The notes beneath the pieces were generated by a model, which searched no databases, was not told the origin of the DNA, and saw nothing but the letters and a program-made list of their open reading frames with translations. Positions 19,967 to 28,887 of a stretch of DNA of 51,335 bases are shown piece after piece. Source of the stretch: Ornithinibacter sp. (lineage in GTDB: Bacteria; Actinomycetota; Actinomycetes; Actinomycetales; Dermatophilaceae). Numbering within the stretch: the first letter of the stretch is position 1; each line of letters starts with the position of its first letter. Position numbers and translations under genes: made by a program. The DNA is taken from the NCBI GenBank assembly GCA_029266735.1, contig JAQSWG010000021.1:1-51335 (forward strand), in the 5' to 3' direction.

Positions 19967-20988
19967 CGCCGGTCGACGTCGCAGACCTCGCCGAGGGGGT
20001 CTGCGCCGGGTCGCGTCAGCACGTCGCCCGCGCCATCACCCTCCTCGAGTCCAGCCGGCCCGACCACCGCGAGCTCGCGGGTGAGCTCCTCACGCTCATC
20101 GCGGACGCCACCGGCGGATCCGTGCGGGTCGGCATCACGGGGGTCCCAGGAGTGGGCAAGTCCACCTTCATCGACGCCATGGGGCGCCGGCTCGTCGAGC
20201 GCGGGAACAGGGTGGCCGTCGTCGCGGTCGACCCCAGCTCGCGACGCACGGGCGGCTCGATCCTCGGGGACCGCACCCGGATGGCCGGTCTCACGGCCAG
20301 TGAGGCGGCCTTCGTCCGGCCCAGCCCGTCCGGGCGGCAGCTCGGCGGCGTCGCTCGGGCGACGCGTGAGTCGATGCTCGTGCTCGAGGCCGCCGGCCAC
20401 GACGTCGTCATCGTCGAGACGGTCGGGGTCGGCCAGAACGAGATCGCGGTGTCCGAGATGGTCGACACCTTCCTCCTCCTCACCCTCGCGCGCTCGGGTG
20501 ACCAGCTCCAGGGGATCAAGCGCGGGATCCTCGAGCTCGCCGACGTCGTCGCCGTCAACAAGGCCGACGGCGACGGGGAGGGACCCGCCCGCGTGGCCGC
20601 CCGAGAGCTGGCCGGAGCGTTGCGGCTGATGATGCCCGGTCCGGCGGTGCGGCGACCCCCGGTGCTGACGTGTTCGGCCCGGACCGGCTCCGGCCTCGAC
20701 GAGGTGTGGGCAGCGGTGCTCGAGCACCGCGAGCACCTCCAGGCGGAAGGGTCGCTCCACGCGCGACGAGCGCGCCAGCAGCAGGACTGGATGTGGGCGA
20801 TGGTCGACGCACAGCTGCAGGACGCGGTCCGGGACGCGCCGTCGGTGCGAGCGGCGCACGAGGAGATCGAGCGCGCGGTGCGCGCGGGCGAGGTGAGCGC
20901 GCTCGACGGCACGGAACGGATCCTCGCCCTGTATGCCGCGGACGTCCGGGCCGGGGACCACGGCGGCGGAGCAGCGGGCCCACGGTGA
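19963..20988 (+). CDS. meaB: MeaB/ArgK-type GTPase chaperone of methylmalonyl-CoA mutase
   Basis: This 341-residue G3E-family GTPase protects the mutase and gates exchange of damaged cobalamin. The P-loop GVPGVGKST is at about residues 60-68. [33 protein letters not shown] and the NKAD guanine motif follow. The C-terminal dimerisation arm (about 280-341) is present. The GTG start overlaps mutB, so mutase and chaperone would be made together. Confidence 0.97.
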   Translation: MTPVDVADLAEGVCAGSRQHVARAITLLESSRPDHRELAGELLTLIADATGGSVRVGITGVPGVGKSTFIDAMGRRLVERGNRVAVVAVDPSSRRTGGSILGDRTRMAGLTASEAAFVRPSPSGRQLGGVARATRESMLVLEAAGHDVVIVETVGVGQNEIAVSEMVDTFLLLTLARSGDQLQGIKRGILELADVVAVNKADGDGEGPARVAARELAGALRLMMPGPAVRRPPVLTCSARTGSGLDEVWAAVLEHREHLQAEGSLHARRARQQQDWMWAMVDAQLQDAVRDAPSVRAAHEEIERAVRAGEVSALDGTERILALYAADVRAGDHGGGAAGPR

Positions 20989-21007
20989 GGAGGCGCCGTC
21001 CTCCGGA

Positions 21008-21038
21008 TTTCGTGCTGGGGTCGCCCTTCCCGTAGCAT
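21008..21038 (+). promoter_or_regulatory. Probable infA promoter
   Basis: TAGCAT at 21033-21038 resembles TANNNT. A weak -35-like TTTCGT lies at 21008-21013, 19 bp upstream. This would restart transcription of the alpha operon after the meaB stop and give an untranslated leader of about 110 nt. Confidence 0.4.
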
Positions 21039-21156
21039 TGAACGTCGGTCACGTGTGCGCTGTTCGCATGGGTGCAACCCTGCGTGAGCAGCACGGGGCC
21101 GATTTCCATGGGCGGATCGACACACGAAGAGTCGCCCAACGGCGGATTGAGAGGGT

Positions 21157-21378
21157 ATGGCCAAGAAGGACGGCGTCATCGAGATCGAGGGCACGATCGT
21201 CGAGGCTCTCCCGAACGCGATGTTTCGGGTCGAGCTCACGAACGGTCACAAGGTCCTCGCGCACATCTCGGGCAAGATGCGCCAGCACTACATCCGGATC
21301 CTCCCCGAGGACCGCGTGGTGGTGGAGCTCAGCCCCTATGACCTGACCCGTGGCCGCATCGTCTTCCGCTACCGCTAA
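21157..21378 (+). CDS. infA: Translation initiation factor IF-1
   Basis: IF-1 has exactly the usual 73 residues and a single S1/OB fold ([39 protein letters not shown]). It occupies the ribosomal A site during initiation. GAGAGGGT precedes the ATG. Confidence 0.99.
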   Translation: MAKKDGVIEIEGTIVEALPNAMFRVELTNGHKVLAHISGKMRQHYIRILPEDRVVVELSPYDLTRGRIVFRYR

Positions 21379-21408
21379 CCCACACATCGACGAGACAGCA
21401 AAGGCGAC

Positions 21409-21522
21409 ATGAAGGTTCAGCCGAGCGTCAAGAAGATCTGTGACAAGTGCAAGGTGATCCGCCGTAACGGTCGGGTCATGGTGATCTGCGAGAACCTGCG
21501 CCACAAGCAGCGCCAGGGCTGA
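21409..21522 (+). CDS. rpmJ: 50S ribosomal protein L36
   Basis: This 37-residue protein is intact: [19 protein letters not shown], then [13 protein letters not shown]. The three cysteines and one histidine (CDKC, C, H) form the zinc ribbon of the classic C+ form. It lies 30 bp after infA with aaaggcgac as ribosome site. Confidence 0.98.
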   Translation: MKVQPSVKKICDKCKVIRRNGRVMVICENLRHKQRQG

Positions 21523-21748
21523 CCAGCTCGCCGCCAGACCGCCCCGCGAGGGGTGCACCGGTCCACAGGACTTTCGAGCACACGCACACGGAAATGCAGC
21601 ACGCAGCACCCGACCCCCGACGGGTCACCTGGAACAGCAGGTGGGCGCGGGACGTCACCCTCGGCCCGGAGGCCGGGGACCGGACCAGGATGGGCCGGAC
21701 CGGTGACTGCACCAGACCTCCGGACAACAGAAAAGGAACCATCCACAG
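21523..21748 (+). other. 226-bp noncoding gap before rpsM
   Basis: No gene is visible. Several short inverted repeats of C/G blocks occur (for example around 21659-21680), but none is long enough to call. The end carries a strong AAAAGGAA ribosome site for rpsM. Confidence 0.5.
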
Positions 21749-22126
21749 ATGGCACGTCTAGTTGGAGTGGACCTCCCACGCGAGAAGCGCGTCGAGGTCG
21801 CACTGACCTACATCTTCGGAGTCGGTCGGACCAGCGCGCACAAGGCCCTCAGCGCGACGGGGGTCAACCCCGACACCCGCGTCAAGGACCTGGGTGACGA
21901 GGAGCTCGTCAAGCTGCGCGACTGGATCGAGGACAATCTCAAGGTCGAGGGCGACCTGCGCCGTGAGGTGCAGTCGGACATCCGCCGCAAGGTCGAGATC
22001 GGGTCCTACGAGGGCCTGCGTCACCGTCGCGGGCTCCCGGTGCGCGGTCAGCGCACCAAGACCAACGCGCGGACCCGCAAGGGCCCCAAGCGCACCGTGG
22101 CCGGCAAGAAGAAGGCCGGTAAGTGA
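21749..22126 (+). CDS. rpsM: 30S ribosomal protein S13
   Basis: S13 (125 residues) forms intersubunit bridges and touches the P-site t[23 protein letters not shown] and the helix-two-turns-helix are followed by [20 protein letters not shown] and a basic tail that reaches the tRNA. It has full family length. Confidence 0.99.
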   Translation: MARLVGVDLPREKRVEVALTYIFGVGRTSAHKALSATGVNPDTRVKDLGDEELVKLRDWIEDNLKVEGDLRREVQSDIRRKVEIGSYEGLRHRRGLPVRGQRTKTNARTRKGPKRTVAGKKKAGK

Positions 22127-22185
22127 CCCGCGCCGCGCGCGCGTCACTGCCTCCGCTTCCGAAGAACTCGTAGGAGAGAGAGACC

Positions 22186-22590
22186 ATGCCTCCCAAGGGC
22201 CGTACCGCGGGCGCCAAGAAGGTGCGCCGCAAGGAGAAGAAGAACGTCGCTGTGGGCCAGGCCCACATCAAGAGCACGTTCAACAACACGATCATCTCGA
22301 TCACCGACCCCGCAGGTGCCGTCATCGCCTGGGCCTCTGCCGGCCAGGTGGGCTTCAAGGGGTCCCGCAAGTCCACGCCGTTCGCGGCGCAGACCGCCGC
22401 CGAGGCGGCCGCGCGCCGTGCCATGGAGCACGGGATGCGCAAGGTCGACGTCTTCGTCAAGGGCCCGGGCTCCGGTCGTGAGACCGCGATCCGCTCCCTG
22501 ACCGCTGCCGGCCTCGAGGTCGGTTCGATCCAGGACGTCACCCCCAGCCCGCACAACGGTGTCCGCCCGCCCAAGCGCCGCCGCGTCTGA
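22186..22590 (+). CDS. rpsK: 30S ribosomal protein S11
   Basis: The 134 residues of this platform protein include [20 protein letters not shown] and the C-terminal [18 protein letters not shown]. With S7 it shapes the mRNA exit. A ggagagagag site precedes the ATG. Confidence 0.99.
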   Translation: MPPKGRTAGAKKVRRKEKKNVAVGQAHIKSTFNNTIISITDPAGAVIAWASAGQVGFKGSRKSTPFAAQTAAEAAARRAMEHGMRKVDVFVKGPGSGRETAIRSLTAAGLEVGSIQDVTPSPHNGVRPPKRRRV

Positions 22591-22624
22591 GCGCCACGAG
22601 ACTTCGCGAAAGGTTTCCACAGCA

Positions 22625-23233
22625 ATGGCCCGTTACACCGGACCCATCACCAAGAAGTCGCGCCGGCTCAAGACCGACCTCGTCGGCGGCGACAAGAACT
22701 TCGACCTCCGTCCCTTCCCGCCCGGCCAGCACGGCCGCCGGCGGATCCAGGAGAAGGAGTACCTCACCCAGCTGCAGGAGAAGCAGAAGGCCCGCTTCAC
22801 GTACGGCGTCATGGAGAAGCAGTTCCGCCGGTACTACAAGGAGGCGGCCAACCGCCCGGGCAAGACCGGTGAGAACATCCTGACGATCCTCGAGTCCCGA
22901 CTCGACAATGTCGTCTACCGCGCGGGCATCGCCCGGACCCGTCGCCAGGCCCGCCAGCTCGTGACCCATGGCCACTTCCTCGTCAACGGCACCCGGGTCG
23001 ACGTCCCGTCCTACCGGGTGGAGGCGTACGACATCATCACCGTCCGACCGCAGTCGGTCGAGACCCTCCCGTTCCAGCTGGCGCGGGAGACCTACGGCGA
23101 CCGGCCGGTGCCGGCCTGGATGCAGGTCGTGCCGGACACCCTCCAGATCCTCATCCACCAGCTGCCGTCCCGGGCCCAGATCGACACGGTCCTCACCGAG
23201 CAGCTCATCGTCGAGTACTACTCGAAGACCTGA
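22625..23233 (+). CDS. rpsD: 30S ribosomal protein S4, zinc-free form
   Basis: At 202 residues it contains the PPGQHGRR motif, then the S4 RNA-binding domain (RLDNVVYRAGIARTRRQARQ; LVTHGHFLVNGTRVDVPSYR). The N-terminus, KKSRRLKTDLVGGDKNFDLR, has none of the cysteines of zinc-binding S4, so it is a C-minus paralogue type. S4 starts 30S assembly and helps unwind mRNA at the entry. Whether a C-plus copy exists elsewhere cannot be seen. Confidence 0.98.
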   Translation: MARYTGPITKKSRRLKTDLVGGDKNFDLRPFPPGQHGRRRIQEKEYLTQLQEKQKARFTYGVMEKQFRRYYKEAANRPGKTGENILTILESRLDNVVYRAGIARTRRQARQLVTHGHFLVNGTRVDVPSYRVEAYDIITVRPQSVETLPFQLARETYGDRPVPAWMQVVPDTLQILIHQLPSRAQIDTVLTEQLIVEYYSKT

Positions 23234-23255
23234 GTCGACGACGCCGGATGCCGTC

Positions 23256-23292
23256 CGCTCCACGCCCACGCAGAGCGTGGGACCCGGAGCGG
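23256..23292 (+). terminator. Hairpin between rpsD and rpoA
   Basis: cccacgc-aga-gcgtggg (23265-23281) forms a perfect 7-bp stem, flanked by ccgctcc and ggagcgg, which extend it with a bulge. There is no U-run. It may lower read-through from ribosomal genes into rpoA, but this is an inference from position. Confidence 0.5.
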
Positions 23293-23407
23293 GCGGCACC
23301 CGGTCTGCGATCCGCACCACGGACAGAGGTGGGGCGGAGCGCCGGGCCACGCACCCGGCATACACGAGGCGTCATATAGCGGTCGCCCGTGGGAAGGAAG
23401 AAGTCCC

Positions 23408-24442
23408 GTGCTCATCGCACAGCGCCCCATCCTCTCCGAGGACGTCGTCTCCGAGAACCGGAGCCGATTCGCCATCGAGCCGCTCGAGCCCGGCTTCGGC
23501 TACACGCTCGGCAACTCCCTCCGACGCACCCTGCTCTCGAGCATCCCCGGTGCGGCGGTGACGAGCATCCGCATCGACGGCGTGCTCCACGAGTTCTCCA
23601 CGATCCCCGGGGTCAAGGAGGACGTCACCGAGATCATCCTCAACATCAAGAGCATCGTCGTCTCCTCGGAGCACGACGAGCCGGTCGTCATGTACCTGCG
23701 CAAGCAGGGCGCCGGCCCCGTCACCGCGGCCGACATCGCCCCGCCGGCCGGGGTCGAGATCCACAACAGCGACCTGCACATCGCGACGCTCAACGACAAG
23801 GGCACCGTCGAGATGGAGCTGACTGTCGAGCGTGGCCGCGGCTACGTGTCGGCGCAGCAGAACAAGTCGGGCGACCAGGAGATCGGCCGCATCCCGGTCG
23901 ACTCCATCTACAGCCCGGTGCTCAACGTCACGTACAAGGTCGAGGCGACCCGTGTCGAGCAGCGCACCGACTTCGACCGCCTCGTCGTCGACGTCGAGAC
24001 GAAGAACTCGATGGCCCCGCGCGACGCCCTGGCGTCCGCGGGCAAGACCCTCGTCGAGCTCTTCGGACTGGCGCGTGAGCTGAACGTCGAGGCGGAGGGC
24101 ATCGACATGGGCCCCTCGCCGACCGATGCGGCCCTCGCGGCGGACCTCGCCCTGCCGATCGAGGACCTCGACCTCACCGTCCGGTCCTACAACTGCCTCA
24201 AGCGCGAGGGCATCCACAGCGTGGGTGAGCTCGTGGGCCGCAGCGAGGCCGACCTGCTCGACATCCGCAACTTCGGTGCGAAGTCGATCGACGAGGTCAA
24301 GGCCAAGCTCGCCGGGATGGGTCTGGCGCTCAAGGACAGCCCTCCCGGCTTCGACCCCAGCCTCATCGCCGACCGCTACGACGACTTCACCTTCGGAGAG
24401 GGCGAGGACGACGCGGCGTACGCCGAGGACGAGCAGCTCTGA
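23408..24442 (+). CDS. rpoA: RNA polymerase alpha subunit
   Basis: RpoA (344 residues) dimerises to start polymerase assembly. The N-terminal domain includes [20 protein letters not shown] and [20 protein letters not shown]. The C-terminal DNA- and activator-binding domain ([36 protein letters not shown]) follows a flexible linker near residue 240. An acidic tail closes the protein. The GTG start is preceded by GGAAGGAAG. Confidence 0.99.
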   Translation: MLIAQRPILSEDVVSENRSRFAIEPLEPGFGYTLGNSLRRTLLSSIPGAAVTSIRIDGVLHEFSTIPGVKEDVTEIILNIKSIVVSSEHDEPVVMYLRKQGAGPVTAADIAPPAGVEIHNSDLHIATLNDKGTVEMELTVERGRGYVSAQQNKSGDQEIGRIPVDSIYSPVLNVTYKVEATRVEQRTDFDRLVVDVETKNSMAPRDALASAGKTLVELFGLARELNVEAEGIDMGPSPTDAALAADLALPIEDLDLTVRSYNCLKREGIHSVGELVGRSEADLLDIRNFGAKSIDEVKAKLAGMGLALKDSPPGFDPSLIADRYDDFTFGEGEDDAAYAEDEQL

Positions 24443-24477
24443 CCACGCCTCCCGGCCCGTAACCAAGGAGAACCGCA

Positions 24478-25239
24478 ATGCCCACCCCCAGCAAGGGTCC
24501 CCGTCTCGGAGGCGGTCCCGCTCACGAGCGGCTCATCCTCGCGAACCTCGCGACCTCGCTCTTCGAGCACGACTCCATCACGACGACCGAGGCGAAGGCC
24601 AAGCGCCTGCGTCCCCTGGCCGAGCGCCTCGTCACCTTCGCCAAGCGCGGTGACCTCCACGCCCGGCGCCGCGTGATGACGGTCGTGCGGGACAAGGGCG
24701 TCGTCCACCGCCTCTTCGTCGAGATCGCCCCCGACATGGCCGAGCGCAACGGCGGCTACACCCGCATCACGAAGGTCGGTGCCCGCAAGGGCGACAACGC
24801 CCCGATGGCGGTCATCGAGCTCGTGCGCGAGCCCGTGGCCAAGAAGGCCACCGTCCAGGAGGCTGAGGCGGCGACCAAGCGTGCCTCGAAGAGCGACAGT
24901 GCGAAGCGCACGGCGAAGCAGGAGGAAGCCAAGGAGGCAGCAGCCAAGGCCAGCGCCGCAGAGGCGAATGCCGCCTCCAGTGCCGCGGCCGACGAGGCGC
25001 CCGCCGACACGGCGGCCGAGCTCCCCGACGGCGCCGTGGCTCCCAGGGAGGACGGCACTGCCCCGGAGGGCTACACCGTCAAGGGGAACGCGAACTCCGG
25101 CAAGTACCACGTCGAGGGTTCGCAGTGGTACGACCAGACCGAGGCCGAGTTCTGGTTCAAGGACGCCGAGGCCGCCGAGGCCGCCGGCTTCGAGCCGGCC
25201 GGTGGCGCCGAGAAGCAGCAGGTCGACGACGAGGCGTGA
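24478..25239 (+). CDS. rplQ: 50S ribosomal protein L17 with C-terminal sunset-like domain
   Basis: Residues 1-118 are canonical L17 ([20 protein letters not shown], then [20 protein letters not shown]). Instead of ending there, the protein runs to 253 residues: an Ala/Lys/Glu linker, then about 45 residues around [20 protein letters not shown] and [19 protein letters not shown]. That pattern resembles the small sunset domain, which also occurs in unrelated actinobacterial exported and nuclease proteins. It is a fusion, not a read-through artefact, since the frame is clean to a TGA followed at once by a terminator. Confidence 0.96.
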   Translation: MPTPSKGPRLGGGPAHERLILANLATSLFEHDSITTTEAKAKRLRPLAERLVTFAKRGDLHARRRVMTVVRDKGVVHRLFVEIAPDMAERNGGYTRITKVGARKGDNAPMAVIELVREPVAKKATVQEAEAATKRASKSDSAKRTAKQEEAKEAAAKASAAEANAASSAAADEAPADTAAELPDGAVAPREDGTAPEGYTVKGNANSGKYHVEGSQWYDQTEAEFWFKDAEAAEAAGFEPAGGAEKQQVDDEA

Positions 25240-25260
25240 GCCTGCCCACACCGGTTGCCG

Positions 25261-25297
25261 AGAACGGCCCCCTCCCGCTGCGGGAGGGGGCCGTTCT
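25261..25297 (+). terminator. Strong terminator after rplQ
   Basis: The 17-bp perfect arms agaacggccccctcccg and complement are separated by ctg. It starts 21 bp after the rplQ stop and closes the alpha operon. It also lies 25 bp beyond the 3' end of the convergent minus-strand gene, so it may serve both. Confidence 0.88.
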
Positions 25298-25321
25298 GGG
25301 TCCCCGATCGGCCACCGCCGC

Positions 25322-27400
25322 TCAGAACCACTTGGCGAACGACTGGTACTGAGAGAAGCCCGCTGGTGCGTCGACGGTGCCCGCGCGCCAGCGTCCGGCA
25401 GCCAACCAGCCGTACGAGTACTGGAAGTCGCCCATGGGGCCGACCCACGGAGCGACACCGGAGGGGTGGCACATCTGGGCGCAGTAGTCCGCGTCCCACG
25501 CGCCGACGGCACGGCTCGGCTGGTTGTGCCCCACGGGGTGGTACTGGCTCCCCGGAAGCCCGAAGTCGACGCTGCCCATCACGGTCATGACGGCGACATG
25601 GTCGGGGTGGAGGTCGGAGTAGCCCACGGTGGTCTGGTTCACGTAGCCGGCGCCCACGATGTCGCCCTCGAGGGCGCCGGGTGAGAGCTCCTCCCGGAGG
25701 TCGAGGGCATTCTCGAGAGCCCAGATCACCTCGGAGGTCGTGAGGTCCTCGTTGCCGAGGTCGAAGACGACCTTGGCGCTGTCCTTCCCTGCGGAGACCT
25801 CGAAGGTGTCGCGCACGACCCGAGAACCCGCCGCGTCCAGTCCCGTCGGTGCCGGCAGCGGGGCTCCGTCGACGACGACCTCGCGACCCGAGCGCACCTC
25901 GGCGGCTCCGGGCGGTGCAAGCGCGCTACGGCTGAGGAACGTGTCCCAGCTGTCGAGGCGGTGGTGGTGACACCGCTCGGACAGCTTCACGCCGGTCGGT
26001 TGTGGCTGTGGCAGGTACTCCTGGTCCACCCAGGCGTTCGACACGGGAAGGCCCGTGCAGTAGGACGTCCGCTCACCCTGGGTGAGGAGGACGTAGACGT
26101 CATATCGCCCGGGCTCTGACGGACCGAGCACCGCACGGATCGACATCTCGTCGTCCGGGTGGGCGATGACCACGAACCGCATCACGCGTCCGCTCTCGGG
26201 CACGAACCACGACAGGCGCTTCGCCTCATCGACGGTGACCCGCGGTGGCACCGCGCGATCCGAGGCCAGGAGAAGGGGGCCCCCGAGGCGAGCCGCGAGG
26301 GCACCGGCACCCAGGGCGTCGGAGAACGTCACGCCGGTCGCCAGGGTGACGTGCGGCTGTAGGCCGCTGTTGAAACGGCGAGACACCGTCTCCGCGACGG
26401 CGTAACGGTCGGCACCGCCGAGCCGGACGACCGAGCCACCGGTCGCCGAACGGATCGCGGCCACCACGGCATCCGACACGCTGGCCGGGCCGCCGAGCAC
26501 ATACGTGGTCGCGGGTCGCCGGCGAGCCAGTTCGGTCTTCGTCGCCGCCGACAACCCCGTGCTTCTCGTGAGGAGGACCGGAGCACCCTGGCGCGCTGCC
26601 GCCGGACCGCCACTGAGGGCGTCCGGGAACGTCTCACCGGTCGCCACGAACGCCGACGCGGACGTCGTCGTCAGCAGCTTGCCGACGTTGACCGCCACCG
26701 CGTACCGGTCGAGTCCTCCGACTCGCGAGACGGTCGCGGCAGGTACCGCGGCGGCGAGTCGGGCGAGAACCGCATCGGACACCGATGCCGGCCCTCCGAC
26801 GACGTGGATCCGCTGAGGAGCCAGCCGCGCGATCTCCGACAGCGTCGCCGCGCTGACCGAGCCCGCGCGGGTCAGCAGAACCGGCCCTCCGAGGCTACCT
26901 GCGACGGCCGAGGCAGACAGGCCATCGGGCCAGTTCTCGCCCGTCGCCGCGAAGACGACGTCGGCTCCGTCCGGGAAGCCTCGCCGGGAGAGCTCGACCG
27001 CCACGGCGTACCGATCCGCGCCGCCGTGGCGCCGCCAGGTTCGGTCCGCCACGCCGGAGACGGCAGCGGCGGCGGCGTCCGGGATGCTGGCCGGTCCACC
27101 GGCCACCTCCAGCGAGCCCACCACACGCTGGGGCGTGCTCGTCGTGTCTCCCGTCAGCGACGTCGTCGAGCTGGTCCGCGAGTCGACGACGTCGAGTACC
27201 CTGCTGCGTTCTCCGAGACGGATGGGGCGGCCCTCCGGGGCGAGCTCGGACCCGGAGGGCTGTGGGGTCGGGCTCAGGGCGCTGGGGGTGGCCGGTGACG
27301 TGGCGGTGGGGCCCGTGGCACCTACGGGGGCAGCCACCCCCAGGGCAACACCGGCACTGAGGACCACGAACAGCACACGTCGACGGGACCCCCAGCTCAT
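25322..27400 (-). CDS. Exported protein: three cell-wall-binding (CWB2) repeats plus PIG-L deacetylase
   Basis: A 692-residue secreted protein. A signal peptide (RRRVLFVVLSAGVALGVAAP) comes first, then a Pro/Ser/Thr linker. From about residue 95 to 390 lie three type 2 cell-wall-binding repeats (GGADRYAVAVELSRRGFPDG; FVATGETFPDALSGGPAAA; VLGGPASVSDAVVAAI), with the end of a fourth at the front. The last 290 residues are a LmbE/PIG-L zinc deacetylase: HPDDE at 414-418 and the later DLHPDHVAV. CWB2 modules anchor proteins to wall polymers, so the enzyme probably removes acetyl groups from a surface or environmental N-acetyl sugar; the substrate is unknown. The ATG has a gggagag site. It interrupts the usual rplQ-truA pair on the opposite strand. 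Confidence 0.9.
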   Translation of the reverse strand: MSWGSRRRVLFVVLSAGVALGVAAPVGATGPTATSPATPSALSPTPQPSGSELAPEGRPIRLGERSRVLDVVDSRTSSTTSLTGDTTSTPQRVVGSLEVAGGPASIPDAAAAAVSGVADRTWRRHGGADRYAVAVELSRRGFPDGADVVFAATGENWPDGLSASAVAGSLGGPVLLTRAGSVSAATLSEIARLAPQRIHVVGGPASVSDAVLARLAAAVPAATVSRVGGLDRYAVAVNVGKLLTTTSASAFVATGETFPDALSGGPAAARQGAPVLLTRSTGLSAATKTELARRRPATTYVLGGPASVSDAVVAAIRSATGGSVVRLGGADRYAVAETVSRRFNSGLQPHVTLATGVTFSDALGAGALAARLGGPLLLASDRAVPPRVTVDEAKRLSWFVPESGRVMRFVVIAHPDDEMSIRAVLGPSEPGRYDVYVLLTQGERTSYCTGLPVSNAWVDQEYLPQPQPTGVKLSERCHHHRLDSWDTFLSRSALAPPGAAEVRSGREVVVDGAPLPAPTGLDAAGSRVVRDTFEVSAGKDSAKVVFDLGNEDLTTSEVIWALENALDLREELSPGALEGDIVGAGYVNQTTVGYSDLHPDHVAVMTVMGSVDFGLPGSQYHPVGHNQPSRAVGAWDADYCAQMCHPSGVAPWVGPMGDFQYSYGWLAAGRWRAGTVDAPAGFSQYQSFAKWF

Positions 27401-27536
27401 GACTCTCCCGCTTCCTCGGCGTCGCCCCAGTGGCCCGCATGTCGCGCCACGAGTATGGACCACGCACCCGGAATGGGGTGTGCAATCCCTGATTCCTGCG
27501 GGCGGGGACGACGACGGTGCCCCTCGGCCGCGCCAC

Positions 27537-27542
27537 TACGCT
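27537..27542 (+). promoter_or_regulatory. Possible -10 box for leaderless truA
   Basis: TACGCT lies 6 nt before the GTG start, and there is no Shine-Dalgarno site. Confidence 0.4.
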
Positions 27543-27548
27543 GGCGCG

Positions 27549-28391
27549 GTGGCCCTGCGGATCCGGATCGACCTGTCCTACGACGGGACCGGTTTCGCGG
27601 GATGGGCCGCCCAGCCCGGACTGCGTACCGTCGAGGGAGAGCTCAGCGCAGCGCTCACCACCCTGCTGCGGCCCTCGGACGGCGTGCGCTTGGTCGTGGC
27701 CGGGCGGACCGACGCCGGGGTGCACGCACGTGGACAGGTCGCGCACGTCGACGTCGACCCGGGCGCGTGGGAACGGCTGCGCGGGCGCTCGCACGGGACA
27801 GCCGAGGGAGCGGCCGCAACCCGGCTGCGCGGTATCCTGCCCGGGGACATCGCCGTCCGGCGGGTGCTCAGGGCACCTGCAGGTTTCGACGCCCGCTTCT
27901 CGGCGCTGCGTCGCCGCTATCTCTACCGCCTCTGGGACGACCCCGGCCTCGTCGATCCGTTGCGCCGCCACGACACCGTGCTCGTGCGCGGCCCGTTGGA
28001 CGTCGCGGCGATGGACACCGCCGCGGCCGGGCTGGTCGGGCTGCACGACTTCGCCGCCTTCTGCAGACGACGCGACGGGGCGACGACGGTCCGGACCCTG
28101 ATGTCTTTCGGGTGGTCACGCGGGGAGGACCAGACCATCGAGGTGACGGTCGCGGCGGATGCCTTCTGCCACAACATGGTGCGGGCCCTCGTCGGGTCCA
28201 TCGTGCCTGTCGGTACGGGACGGCTGGGGGTGGAGGCGCCGCGAGCGGTGCTCGACGGCGGCCGGCGGGACCCCCGGGTGAAGGTCATGCCCGCCCACGG
28301 ACTCTGCCTCGAGGAGGTGGTCTACCCACCGGACGAGCAGCTCGCCGAGCGCGCCGAGCAGGCGCGGGTTCGGCGGACCCTGCCCGGGTGA
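27549..28391 (+). CDS. truA: tRNA pseudouridine(38-40) synthase
   Basis: The 280-residue enzyme modifies U38-U40 in the anticodon arm of many tRNAs. RIDLSYDGTGFAGWAAQPGL and the catalytic GRTDAGVHARGQVAHVD (nucleophile D55) are diagnostic. The GTG start is set by where the family begins and by the upstream TACGCT. It normally sits directly behind rplQ, and here is shifted by the inserted opposite-strand gene. Confidence 0.96.
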   Translation: MALRIRIDLSYDGTGFAGWAAQPGLRTVEGELSAALTTLLRPSDGVRLVVAGRTDAGVHARGQVAHVDVDPGAWERLRGRSHGTAEGAAATRLRGILPGDIAVRRVLRAPAGFDARFSALRRRYLYRLWDDPGLVDPLRRHDTVLVRGPLDVAAMDTAAAGLVGLHDFAAFCRRRDGATTVRTLMSFGWSRGEDQTIEVTVAADAFCHNMVRALVGSIVPVGTGRLGVEAPRAVLDGGRRDPRVKVMPAHGLCLEEVVYPPDEQLAERAEQARVRRTLPG

Positions 28392-28420
28392 GGGAACGGC
28401 CTCCGGATGGCCGCGCCGTC

Positions 28421-28426
28421 TACCGT
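28421..28426 (+). promoter_or_regulatory. Possible -10 box of the MmcQ/YjbR gene
   Basis: TACCGT is 6 nt before the ATG. The intervening ggagga could also be a Shine-Dalgarno site, though too close to the ATG for ideal function. Confidence 0.35.
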
Positions 28427-28432
28427 GGAGGA

Positions 28433-28822
28433 ATGTCACACCCGCCGCGCTTCACCGAGGACGACCCCCTTCTCGCTCGGGTCCGTGGCATTGCGCTTGC
28501 GCTGCCCGGTTCGGCGGAGAAGGTCAGCCACGGGCGCCCCACGTTCTTCACACGCAAGGTCTTCGCCATCTTCGGTGGGGTGGTCAAGGGTGACCACGGC
28601 TCCCGGGCGCTCGGGCAGGCTCTCGTCTTCCTGCCCGACCCTGAGGAGAGACCGGCCCTCCTCGACGACGGGAGGTTCGCCGTCCCCGGGTACGAGGGCG
28701 CCTACGGCTGGTTGGCACTCGACCTGCGCGGAGAGGTCGACTGGTCGGAGGTGGCCGAGCTGGTGGAGAGCTCGTACCGGCTGACCGCCCCGCCCCGCCT
28801 CGTCGCCGAGCTGCCGGCATAG
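28433..28822 (+). CDS. MmcQ/YjbR family protein
   Basis: A 129-residue protein with the CyaY-like fold of the MmcQ/YjbR family (ALPGSAEKVSHGRPTFFTRK; FVFLPDP-type core; YGWLALDLRG). Members are thought to bind DNA, but no reaction is established. Its isolated position, 40 bp after truA, gives no functional hint. Confidence 0.88.
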   Translation: MSHPPRFTEDDPLLARVRGIALALPGSAEKVSHGRPTFFTRKVFAIFGGVVKGDHGSRALGQALVFLPDPEERPALLDDGRFAVPGYEGAYGWLALDLRGEVDWSEVAELVESSYRLTAPPRLVAELPA

Positions 28823-28887
28823 CCGGACTGCCGCCGGTCCGGAAAGCCGGGTGACGACGCGTCCGGCATCCGTCAGACTCGACCATC

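Noticed and set aside
21523-21748. A tRNA or small RNA gene in the rpmJ-rpsM gap
   Set aside because: No cloverleaf, no TPsiC-like GTTCRA sequence and no CCA end.
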